Below are positions 1-7,933 of a DNA stretch of 10,187 nt, piece by piece; positions within the stretch are counted from its first letter, which is position 1; every line of letters starts with the position of its first letter. The DNA comes from Hymenochaete sp. R1 (Eukaryota > Basidiomycota > Agaricomycetes > Hymenochaetales > Hymenochaetaceae): positions 1-10,187 of the forward strand of contig JAFREE010000335.1 of the NCBI GenBank assembly GCA_019400425.1, read 5' to 3'. The position numbers were made by a program, and so were the translations under genes. Below the pieces are notes generated by a model that was not told the DNA's origin, searched no databases, and saw nothing but the letters and a program-made list of their open reading frames with translations.

Positions 1-124
1 ACCGTGTTTCGGCGCGTCGATTCGCAGATCCAAGGCGTCCAACTAAGAACGCAGTGTCGGAGAATGAGAAACGGAAACCGAAAAGAGAATTGGTGAGTTT
101 CCTTACGTTTCCTCAAGAAATAAA

Positions 125-727
125 ATGTTCATTCTCGTCAAGACCCTCACAGGGAAGACAATCTCATTCGAGGTCAAGTCCAGTGACACGATCGATAATG
201 TCAAGGGCAAGATACAAGACAAAGTAGAGCTTCCGCCCGACCAGCAACGCCTCATCTTCATGGGCGAGCAAATCGAAGGAGACCACGCTCTCTCGGATTA
301 CAACATCCTGAATGAGTCCACTCTTCATCTCGTTCTCCGTCTCCGCGGTGGAATGCACACCGAAGAACAGACTGAGCGAGACCAGCAACGTTTGATCTTC
401 ATCGGAGGCCTGTCCAGTAAAGACCGAATGTGCGCATTGACCCAGAAGGAGTCAACCCTCCATTTTGACATCCGTCGCCGCGACGATATACATGCCGAAG
501 AAGACGTCGAACGCGACCAGCAACTTCTCTGGGAAGCAAATTGCAGAGCAAGAAGCGCGCGGGGAATCCCAGAAGGAATCCACTCTTCATCTCGTCCTCC
601 ATCTACTCGAAGTAGTGCGGGATGGGCTCGCGCGCGCATACCACAATATCCAGAAGGAAGCAACGCTTCATCGGGTACGTGTACCGTGGTGACGAACGCG
701 GAGCAAAGAGCAGCGCAGGTATGTTGA
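125..727 (+). CDS. Diverged ubiquitin unit leading a decayed polyubiquitin gene
   Basis: The first 76 codons (125-352) align end to end with ubiquitin and finish with LRLRGG, the tail cut by deubiquitinases and used for conjugation. The VKTLTGKT strand, [24 protein letters not shown] and ESTLHLV blocks are all present, as are the Leu8/Ile44/Val70 patch and His68. About 20 positions differ from human ubiquitin; a few of these match yeast. Lys48 is Glu (GEQ) and Lys63 is Asn (NES); lysines 6, 11, 27, 29 and 33 remain and residue 18 is a new Lys. The ATG follows an A-rich leader and is the natural ubiquitin start. After residue 76 the frame continues through shortened, degraded ubiquitin units to a stop at 727, or to 917 if the intron 719-767 is spliced. 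What is inferred: either a single conjugatable ubiquitin-like protein with a disposable tail, or a pseudogene whose first unit decayed least. Confidence 0.8.
   Translation: MFILVKTLTGKTISFEVKSSDTIDNVKGKIQDKVELPPDQQRLIFMGEQIEGDHALSDYNILNESTLHLVLRLRGGMHTEEQTERDQQRLIFIGGLSSKDRMCALTQKESTLHFDIRRRDDIHAEEDVERDQQLLWEANCRARSARGIPEGIHSSSRPPSTRSSAGWARARIPQYPEGSNASSGTCTVVTNAEQRAAQVC
353..690 (+). repeat. Three truncated, degraded ubiquitin repeat units
   Basis: Unit 2 (353-487, 45 codons) lacks roughly ubiquitin residues 8-36. It reads a short HTEEQTE linker, then RDQQRLIF, then QKESTLH and a degraded tail RRRDD. Unit 3 starts at 488 with a matching linker (HAEEDVE) and RDQQ. It then slips by one base, and in the other frame reads [10 protein letters not shown] and [11 protein letters not shown]. 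Unit 4 (about 608-690) keeps only ubiquitin residues from about 52 onward, as [12 protein letters not shown], and its tail has a one-base insertion before the Arg-Gly codons. Units 2 and 3 share the same internal deletion and linker, so the shortened unit was probably duplicated after the deletion. The relics keep codons the first unit lost: unit 3 has GKQ (Lys48), and units 2, 3 and 4 have QKE (Lys63). Confidence 0.75.
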
Positions 728-767
728 GAAACTTTTATTATCATCCTGGTTTCTTTTGGATTGTTAG
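719..767 (+). other. Candidate 49-nt intron at the end of the ubiquitin locus
   Basis: A GTATGT donor follows GCGCAG, a T-rich tract lies in the middle, and the segment ends TTGTTAG. Length and signals fit basidiomycete introns. Removing it joins the ubiquitin frame in phase 0 to an open stretch from 768 to a TGA at 915-917. That adds about 49 residues, which I do not recognise. It may be a relic of the ancestral polyubiquitin gene's terminal intron. No strong CTNAC branch site is obvious, so this is a moderate call. Confidence 0.4.
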
Positions 768-917
768 GTTATCGTTATCCATGAGACCCGGACTCTTTTT
801 TTCACTATGAAAAATATGTCTGCCCATTATGTAACACAGGACTTGTATTCTGTATGTACCGTTGATATCGGTGGAAGGGGTTGCAGATACGTCTGCCCCC
901 TGGCCGATGAAGCATGA

Positions 918-1209
918 GCCGACAGCTCAGAGCTAGAGATTAGACGGTCCGATGACATCAGACTCATCGAGCCTGAAAAGCAAGCTCGCAATTTCCGCAT
1001 ATGGAATAGCCACGGTGCAAGTTAAGTAGTTTCCTCCTTTCGATTTTGGTCCCAGACTGACAAGTATACAATGAAAGGAAAGAGTGGAAGAAGACAGTTG
1101 TCGCAAAGAAAGAATAGGAAGGTCGAAGATTTGAGTAGAAGAAGTAAATCAAAAATCTCGTGGCTCGTGTTGGGTATTTGTAGATTAAATAGAGCCGGTG
1201 TATCGTAGT
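918..1209. other. Intergenic stretch, no gene seen
   Basis: This lies between the ubiquitin locus and the 3' end of the minus-strand small gene. Short open frames on both strands have no convincing composition, splice signals or recognisable motifs. It probably holds the two converging 3' untranslated regions. Confidence 0.4.
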
Positions 1210-1655
1210 TTAGAGAAATGTAATATCATGACATACATAAAATGTGCAAGAGTGAGGTCGAATATTAATGATGCAGAATTTCCTAAATATTGATGTTGAC
1301 AGCGCGGAAGCAAAACACGATCTACAAGAGATAGATCGATGCATCTTGCTCTCGACACCCTTGTACGACTCGACCACATGGCTTATTAGCCCAAATACCG
1401 CAGCTAAAACAAGAAGGACATGAAAACGAGGCTTCACTGAGAGTCTGAGACCTCTGGAAGCAAACTCATCGTCGGATGCTGCCTTTGTACCACCTCGCAA
1501 GCGCGAGTGTTTCACAATATTAATGGACACTTACCGAAATCTGATCTGTCAAATTCCTCGTCGAGCAACCTGCGCTTTCTGGCGGGGATGGGGGCGGTGG
1601 TGTATGCTCCGGATGAGAGCGCGTACATCTGTTTTACAATGTTCTCATATGTCAT
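1210..1655 (-). CDS. Small two-exon gene for an unknown single-pass membrane protein
   Basis: Exon 1 runs from the ATG at 1655 down to 1535. It reads MTYENIVKQMYALSSG, then a Pro/Ala stretch and the basic-acidic run ARKRRLLDEEFDRSDF. A GTAAGT donor starts an intron at 1534 that ends at 1479 with AAGGCAG (56 nt). The split codon G|CA keeps the frame into exon 2 (1478-1210), which opens with another acidic run, SDDEFASRG. The predicted product is 129 residues. Residues about 59-76 (FHVLLVLAAVFGLISHVV) form a clear hydrophobic helix preceded by Lys-Pro-Arg, so the N terminus is probably cytosolic. An alternative acceptor 15 bases earlier also keeps the frame. A TGA lies three codons upstream of the ATG in frame; an internal ATG at 1628 is an alternative start. 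The Cys-rich end after about residue 85 is less gene-like and could be mis-modelled. Family not recognised. Confidence 0.5.
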
Positions 1656-2089
1656 TAGTGATCAAAGAACAGTTCAAACTTCCTTCCATGATGTTCCTAT
1701 CGAACCGTGGTGCATTTCTCCTGTTATCACTGCCATTCGGCTTCTGGTAGTCTGCGCTCTCTTACGAGTGATTATGAGCGCCAAAGGTCAGGAAGCCTCA
1801 TCTTCCTCTAAGACTGCTCTAACATTGTTTCAGAAGCTGAAGTAACGGGAAATACCTTACTCTCATTTTATGCCATTACTCTGCCTCTGTTGGTTGGCGC
1901 GAGCTATCAGGCACCTGACTTGGCCTTCCTCGTCCAACGTTGAGATGAATCGTCAGGTAGACCGCTTCAGTTCCTATAAATAGTGATTTCCATCTCAGTA
2001 CATTGTGGCAGTTGGAGAGGTCCGACTTTCGGCAAAGGACGTTTTTGAAAGCGAAACAGTCCGACTGAACGACGAAGGAGTAACGATAA
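1656..2089. other. Intergenic stretch with one TATA-like site
   Basis: This lies between the start of the minus-strand small gene and the WD40 fragment. A plus-strand open frame covers its first 190 bases but has no recognisable content; the part beyond 1656 is probably promoter of the minus gene. A TATAAATA motif sits at 1975-1982. The open frame from 2005 up to the WD40 homology was not recognised. Confidence 0.4.
1975..1982 (+). promoter_or_regulatory. TATA-box-like motif TATAAATA
   Basis: The motif lies about 115 bases before the WD40 fragment. No proper start codon follows, so it may be fortuitous. It reads as TATTTATA on the other strand, some 320 bases ahead of the minus-strand small gene. 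Confidence 0.2.
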
Positions 2090-2975
2090 CCATTGAATGC
2101 TGGCGGCACAAATGTACGTCTATGGTCTTTTCAGTATATGTATCTGCACCGACCAATCCCGCCAGTGCCATTAGTTGTACCTCCAGACGAACGTCAGTCC
2201 CCGAATGCGGCACTCGCTCTAAGCCTTTGCGGAAAGATGGCGATCGTAAAATACAGTTTGCTGACAGCGACGTCAGTAATGTTAACATCTTTTGTCGACA
2301 CCTTCCTCTAACATGTTCCCCCAGCACTTTGTCAGACATCTCAAAATCTATAACGACGTACTTCAATGACGATACATCTCCGCACCGCGCAATGGCGATT
2401 CAATTATGCTTGCGCGGATTTGAGACTTGGCAGCACTATATCGATGCAATGGAAGCCCTCCGCTCCATATTTGTGCTTGCGAATTCCTCTCGTAAATCGT
2501 CGATATTCGTGAAGAGCCCAGGTCCAGCAGCGCGCGCAGCTGTTCTTCAAATCGCTTCTAGCAACAGCCCTTTGTTCGTGACGACCCTGTTCTTGGATAT
2601 TCTACATCCACGATCGGTCGATTATAGCAAATCGACCATGCAGATCATAGCCTTTATCATACGAAAGGTAGGATCCAAAAACGCATTATTGGAGACTTGG
2701 TACAGATGCTAATCTTGAGCTGAGGCCTCCGGTACTGAGGCCTAATTTACCTAGGTTGATGGAAGCTATTGTGAAGTCACTTGATCCAGCCTCGAATTCA
2801 GACCGTGAGGCAGTCCAAGACACGTCTATGGAAGTTATAGCACTTGTTGTCCAGATGTGAGTATACGGAAAGCCTCATTACCATGAAATAAAACTAACAC
2901 ATTTCCGATTTCGACAGCTTCCAGACTCTTGACTTCCATATGGGTACTCAGCGTTTAGCAGTCGGAACGGTTTGA
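2090..2975 (+). pseudogene. Truncated internal fragment of a WD40/rabconnectin-3-beta (WDR7)-like gene
   Basis: Once introns are removed the reading is continuous. It contains PPVPLVVPPDERQSPNAALA, LSLCGKMAIVKYSLL, HRAMAIQLCLRGF, WQHYIDAMEALRSIF, LRPNLPRLMEAIVKSLDP and DFHMGTQRLAVGT. I remember this order from the helical region just before the C-terminal WD repeats of fungal WDR7/rabconnectin-3-beta-like proteins, which work with V-ATPase assembly factors. Introns are 2272-2324 (GTCAGT donor, CTAAC branch at 2308), 2668-2719 and 2857-2917 (CTAAC at 2894); all three keep the frame. The N-terminal WD repeats are missing and there is no ATG (in-frame TAA at 2087). After LAVGT, where the family continues into a WD repeat, the match ends and a TGA follows at 2973. 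No internal nonsense codon is present, so the copy is cut at both ends rather than eroded. The family name is from memory; that it is a fragment is clear. Confidence 0.65.
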
Positions 2976-3124
2976 GCATGTGACTTGGAGCTATGGATTA
3001 AAAGAGAAACTGTAAGGCGGCCCGGCCAGAGATTAATCCTTCCCTTCCAAACCTGTCACCTTGCATTTTCTTTCCCACTCGAGAGCGATCAAATCTCAAG
3101 TCTTGTAACCTCATCAACCACACA

Positions 3125-3449
3125 ATGTCTGGACCTCCCTATAATACTCAATCTAAACCTGAGATGACCCCAATTGGATTATTCTTCCAGAACCCTGTTG
3201 CAAGAGACAGTAAGTCAAGGACACAACCGCGGAAAGTACGAACCTTAGATCTGACGCATGGTTCAGAAGCCGCTTCTCCCTAACCAAACACGTCGGCAGA
3301 GGCAAAAAGTCGAGTCTACCAAAAAACATGTCGTCCGCTGACCGTACGAAGCAACAGGCTGCCGGGAGCAAGGTATGTCATGCTTTCAATCGGCTCTTCT
3401 TGCAATCTGACATACTCGCTCGAAGGGTCCGAGCAATACCATTGTTTGA
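3125..3449 (+). CDS. Probable small three-exon gene, function unknown
   Basis: The ATG sits in a good fungal context (ACCACACAATG) after a pyrimidine-rich leader. Exon 1 codes MSGPPYNTQSKPEMTPIGLF and FQNPVARD. A GTAAGT at 3210 and a TTCAG acceptor at 3266, with CTGAC between, look like an intron. However, the open, basic exon 2 (RFSLTKHVGRGKKSSLP, then KNMSSADRTKQQAAGSK) is one base out of phase with that splice. A donor at 3214 (GTCAAG) would restore the frame; otherwise there is a one-base indel. Exon 2 ends at 3372 on GTATGT. The second intron (3373-3425, 53 nt, CTGAC branch, GAAG acceptor) leads in phase to GPSNTIV and a TGA at 3447. The product would be about 75 residues, soluble, basic and probably unstructured. 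Not recognised. It could be a live gene with an unusual donor or a recently broken one. Confidence 0.45.
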
Positions 3450-3504
3450 CGAGAACGCGCACACGCAATGGCTCCTTGTCAAATCAACACTGAAGTAAAG
3501 AGAA

Positions 3505-3532
3505 GGATGGCTTGCGAAGGATGGCTTGCGAA
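3505..3532. repeat. 14-bp direct tandem duplication
   Basis: GGATGGCTTGCGAA occurs twice in a row, followed by the start of a third copy (GGA). It lies downstream of the small gene and looks like a simple slippage duplication with no evident function. Confidence 0.85.
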
Positions 3533-4027
3533 GGACTGAAGTGTTCGATAATCCCTACCGCGACGATGTTACAGTGCAATCGCTTGAGGAACGAAGCTAG
3601 ATGTAGCGAATTGACCATGAGTTTCTGAGTCTGAGTCAAGTACGAGTTTGAGCCCCCAGATCGATCTCCACAATGGCAGTCGTTTGGCGACATCGGCGCT
3701 GACAAAGCATAGGTAGGTAGAGCAGTCGCCTTCCGAGGGGCATTCGTACAAACCTTGTCCTTCCCTTCATGTCGTTCAGCTCAGCCTTCATTTCTTGCCG
3801 AAGTAAACAAAAAAACCACGTCTGCCTCTGGTTCTTCTCAATCATGCTCAATATGAGGCGGAGCGGATGGACGCGAGTCTTCTAGCCAATGCTGACAATT
3901 TTTGTGAACAATGCATTCGACGCGGTTTCTTCGGCCATCGTGACCACTCACAGCGATACTTCTCTTCGATTTTGCTGTGTGCAAACGATAAGATACCATT
4001 ATAAGTGGTAGAAAGGGGGGCTTTTCC
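3533..4027. other. Stretch without a recognisable gene
   Basis: Several overlapping minus-strand frames of 60-82 codons cross this stretch, but none has a recognisable motif or convincing introns. A GH20 gene should have a signal-peptide exon just before 4028. The plus frame is closed by a TAA at 3989-3991 and no secretion signal was found, so that exon appears lost or displaced. Confidence 0.4.
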
Positions 4028-5667
4028 TTGACATCCAATATTGGATACGCTATCTGGCCCATTCCGCGTTTGGTTTCCTCAGGCAATCAGCTCTTACTTC
4101 TCTCGAAGGATCTTGAAATTGCCTCAAGCGTAACAGACGCTGATCTTTCAGGCGCCATCTCAAGGGCAAAAGACAGGCTCTTTAGCGATGACCTGGGGCG
4201 TTTGGTTGTCGGTCGCGGATTATCTGACAGTATCTATTTCGACTCATCTTCAACTCTCACAACTCTGCATCTTATCCTCGGCAACGTTTCTGGCTCACGC
4301 ATAAAGACCTTATCGGCCGAAGCGTTAGCAAGCTTAGAGAGTAGGAACGAATCGTATGTGCTAGACATCCCCGCAGACGGAGGCTCGGCAATGCTGATGG
4401 CGAATTCCACGTTGGGCCTGTTTCGAGGCCTCACTACGTTCGAAATGCTTTGGTACTCGTTTGGAGGGCAAGTGTATATGCTGAAGGTATGCCCTTGCAC
4501 GTGGAAGATAGTCCGGCCTTTGTATGTTCCTAGTCTTCCTATTCATTAAGGACTACCTGACGAAAAAGTGAACAGGCTTACAGTGGATTCAGCCTCGACA
4601 CTGGTTGAAACTTGTATTTAGTATTCTAAGTTATAGACGCTCTGTCTAACTTCTCGCCAGCTACGGAATGCCAGACATCAAGAGAACTTTGGGGGATGGA
4701 ATGAGCTGGGTCAAGGTGAATGCATTTTATTTGCTCGTTTGTCTTACTATCAAACTATATCCTCATCACGCAGCTCAACACCTTGTACTGGCACGTTGCT
4801 GATAGCCAAAGCTTTCCACTGGAAGTAAGCGCATTTCCGGAACTGTACAGGGAAGGCGCATATTCCTCAGGAGGGGACGAAGTGAACGACTCTTGTTACC
4901 TTCAGGATGCTCAAACTCAAGCGGATCTCGAAAGTCAAGGTTTGAGTCTTGATAGAGCCCTTGATAGGTTCTTGAAAGCCTTGCAAACTGTCAGAAGGAG
5001 TGAAGGAAAGACGCCCATAGTGAAAGAAGGTAGACAATGACTGAGTTGACATTCCTTGTTCTTATGGTACTTGTTACTGACATTCAGGTCGAAGAGATGA
5101 TCCTGAATCATAACACGAGTCTACCGTACACAACCATTGCAGTGCGAGTGCTTAATTCTTCGTCAAACACAGTGTCCTGCACTCCAAGTAGAGTCTGGAT
5201 ATCTTCCCAAGATGCAAAAAATGTGACTTCTAGAGGCTACAGGGTTATTCTCCAACCTTTCGATTACTTCTAAATGGTACGCACTGGCTCTCGTTGAACC
5301 ATCAACACCATAGGACTGCGAGGGCGGAGGATGGCTCGGTGACAATATCATAGGGTTGGTTGAAAACTAACATAGCAGTGCTTCTCGGACGTCGGGGAAA
5401 ATCTGAAAAGACACAAGTCAGATACCTTTGTGGTCTGAGCAATCATCGCCGGAGAACTTGGATCCAATCGTTTGGCCACGAGCTGCGAGTGCCGCCGAGG
5501 TCTTTTGGAGCGGCGGGAAATCAAATGGAGAGGTGTTGAATGTCACGGCGGCCCTGCCGAGGCTTCATGACTTGCGGTATAGAATGGTTCAGAGGGGTGT
5601 GCGGGCGATCCCTCTCCAGCCGGAATGGTGTGCTCTGCGGCCCAATGCATGTAACCTCGATTCATGA
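4028..5667 (+). pseudogene. Degraded GH20 beta-N-acetylhexosaminidase
   Basis: GH20 enzymes release terminal N-acetylhexosamines, as in chitin turnover. The N-terminal domain is well kept (IWPIPRLVSSGNQ, LGRLVVGRGLSDS, STLGLFRGLTTFEMLWY). The barrel follows: WHVADSQSFPL, catalytic GGDEVN (Asp-Glu codons 4876-4881), DAQTQADL, VWISSQDA, DCEGGGWLGDN, WPRAASAAEVFWSG and RGVRAIPLQPEWCALRP. Introns at 4522-4575, 4614-4660, 4716-4773 and 5030-5094 are still splice-competent. Two more junctions, near 5142-5191 and 5277-5313, are poorer. Damage: no start codon or signal peptide; a frame slip at 4484-4492 before PLHVEDSPAF; TGA at 4606 where Arg is expected in LDTxRN; about 100 residues missing between GAYSS and GGDE, in frame; TAA at 5271 after DYF; and about 40 residues of the QQLLW region lost near 5353-5427. 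The C-terminal 79 codons remain open to 5667. It cannot make an active enzyme. Confidence 0.85.
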
Positions 5668-6330
5668 GAAATTCAGCTGAATGTGTATTGGTCCTACGCG
5701 TTCGCATACGTGCATGTTGTTAGTCGGCGATTGATGTTGAAGAGAGAGTTCGATTAGGAATCAAAGTTCGGACTGGACAGACTCGTAGACTCAGCGTGGA
5801 AAAGAGTGCCGGGGGCGGGGAGGCCCAACGTATTGCTGTTATGTAATATTAATTAATTAATATTTTATTGTTTACTTATTTATTTTCTTTACTGAATGCA
5901 GGGACATCCAGTCACGCTCGGCACGGGCTGTGGCCGAGGGGGAGGGAAGCCCAGGAAACCCCCGGCGAGGGATCGGAGCGTTCGGCTAAGAAAAAATGAA
6001 GCTGATCTCTCTGGGCAACCGTAGACGTGTTTGGACCTCTCACACTGGCAGCCCAGTACGACCCGGAGGACACTGAAGAGTTGCTAATGGGAGTGGATGG
6101 TGCATATACTGATTATTGGCGCGCGCTCTCGTTAAGACACTATTATCCGCAAGATACACAACCCTCCGTCCCACCTTCCATGCGTCAGTATCAGTACTAG
6201 TGCTGTCGTCGAGCCCGGAGCTCTTCCCTGAGAGGCAAACTACATGTATCAAAACATGCATATGCCCTGTGCCCCAACGCGGCTTCGGCTTTCCAAAAAG
6301 AGAAAGTCACATGTGTCCATAAATTTGTGA
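5668..6330. other. Intergenic region, AT-rich then GC-rich
   Basis: No gene is supported. An AT-rich block (about 5836-5895) is followed directly by a GC-rich stretch (about 5900-5990). Short open frames on either strand near 6040-6320 have no recognisable content. Confidence 0.4.
5845..5864. repeat. Perfect 20-bp AT palindrome
   Basis: The stretch is built of AATATT, then AATTAATTAA, then TATT, and equals its own reverse complement. It could form a cruciform or be a chance outcome of TTAA/AATT repetition in an AT-rich tract. Confidence 0.8.
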
Positions 6331-6741
6331 AGACATTCTCAACAACTCACACACCTCTTGCTACTCGAAAATGTCAATTCTACCTCCAGTGAAGACCTTG
6401 TTAGTCTCCGTCTCCGTCTAAGACCGCCTCCATCATCGCCATCATCCCCCTTACCTCGCCCGTCCCTTAAGGCAGAAACCGACACACGGGATGATGAAGA
6501 CGCTGGTGTTAGGACGAGGAGGAAAGAGGAGAAGATGCCTCCGAAGATGCGCAAGAGGTGGATCGCGGAACGTAGGAAGGAGAGGGAAGAGGCGGAGGGA
6601 GCGAAGGATGCAGGTGAAGGGCAGGATGTGGATACGATTAAGGATAAGGATAACGAGGTAGACGCGATGGAGATGGATGGGATGGGGATGCGGCCACGCC
6701 AGCGTCGCCAGGTCCAGTCCACGAAGTCTTGAAGGATCAAA

Positions 6742-6815
6742 GTGCGTCTTACTATCATGATATTTATATACTCCCCGTCCTATTTAGTATCTTCTAATTT
6801 GGTTTACTCTCACAG
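6742..6815 (+). other. Intron in the disordered-protein gene
   Basis: A GTGCGT donor, a TTCTAAT branch region and a CTCTCACAG acceptor define a 74-nt intron. Splicing joins HEVLKDQ to NANDQDKNPRKAS through the split codon A|AT. The upstream side is in frame only if the frame change near 6670-6690 is accepted; the longer upstream frame instead ends at a TGA just before the donor. Confidence 0.55.
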
Positions 6816-7906
6816 ATGCCAATGACCAAGACAAGAACCCTCGTAAGGCGAGCATGCCCCCGCCTTCGTCATCGCGCACCCTACACCAACGCCGAAGCCT
6901 GACTCTCGCATAAATAATTGGCCCACCTCTATCTTAACAGCACCGACGCCAGAACTCGATTCTGAGATAGATTTGCCCTCAACGATAACGGCGACTACCA
7001 CCACCATGGCTCTGGCGTCTCCTTCACTTCCGTCGAACAGGCGTGCATCGTCTTTATTCAGCCTTCTGAACGAGCATCCCGTGTCGCCTTTACATGCATC
7101 CAGGAAAGAGCTGGGTCTCGGTTCTAGTTCCAGTGTTACCGCTCCGGTCGGTGTAGAGGCAAGGGCAGGTCCCATAATCATCGATATACCTGCCGACGCT
7201 GACAAAGAGAATGCAAAGGAAGGTGTGTCAGATGCAGACGTCGGGATGGAAGTAGAAGAAACCGGAAACGCTCACTCTGCGTCGCCTTCGTCTGGGCCTA
7301 CCCCTACTTCCTTAGACATTGACATGAATCTGAACATGCAGCCACCTGCGAATCTACCTTTGTCTCCGACTGCATGGCCAGAGGCAATGAACGGCGCACA
7401 ATCTGGCCCTTCGTTCATGGTGTCACCTCAAATAAGTGTTTCGAAGCCTTCCACACCCGCACCTGTTGAAGTATCGCGAGCTCAGTCAAGGCAGGAACGG
7501 AACTCGGTAAGGAAGACGAACAGGAACGAACACCTTTTCCTGAGCAAGTGCAGACGTCAACGCCATCTCCAGCACCTGAAGTAACTTTCGTGACACGCGC
7601 TCAGGTATCCCCTGTAGAGGAAGACAGCCAGCCAGCTTTCCAGACGAAGTCGCGTCTCCTGTAAAACAAAACCCAAGACTGCCTCGCACTGGCACTGGTG
7701 TGCGTAAGGCGAAGGCGAAGGCGCCATGGAAGAAGACTGACGTCGGGGTCGTGTCTGTGCCGATGGATGGAATCGGGACCGAGAGCAAACATGAGGATAA
7801 GTGTGGCCGGGGGCCGGATGGGGGAGGGACGGTTAACGACTCGATCACAAACGCCAACGCTATGGAGGTCGATATGATCGATGACGGCAGTGTGAGGAAG
7901 GAGGTG

Positions 7907-7933
7907 AAGAAGAAGAGAGGAAGACCGGCTAAG
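7907..7933 (+). other. AT-hook motif (KKKRGRPAK)
   Basis: Lys-Lys-Lys-Arg-Gly-Arg-Pro-Ala-Lys carries the canonical RGRP core (7916-7927) flanked by basic residues, the form that binds the minor groove of AT-rich DNA. It suggests that the intact relative of this broken gene is a nuclear, chromatin-associated protein, consistent with a Set3-like assignment but not specific to it. Confidence 0.65.

Noticed and set aside
325..744. 139-codon minus-strand open frame
   Set aside because: It is antisense to the ubiquitin repeat units and has no independent motif; the plus-strand ubiquitin homology explains the sequence.
903..975. Possible box C/D small nucleolar RNA (GATGAAG ... CTGA spacing)
   Set aside because: The C-box match is imperfect and the flanks do not pair into a terminal stem.
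1507..1845. 112-codon plus-strand open frame starting in the small membrane gene
   Set aside because: Its first third is antisense to exon 1 and the intron of the better-supported minus gene; the rest has no recognisable content.
2115..2137. GTACGT...TTTCAG pair at the start of the WD40 fragment
   Set aside because: It is only 23 nt, too short for a spliceosomal intron in this genome.
3484..4086. Overlapping minus-strand open frames before the GH20 remnant
   Set aside because: They overlap one another in different frames and lack motifs or consistent splice signals.
6116..6322. 68-codon plus-strand open frame
   Set aside because: It has no ATG start, no homology I can recognise, and no splice context.
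6339..6758. 139-codon minus-strand open frame rich in Ser
   Set aside because: It is the antisense shadow of the Glu/Asp/Arg-rich plus-strand coding sequence.
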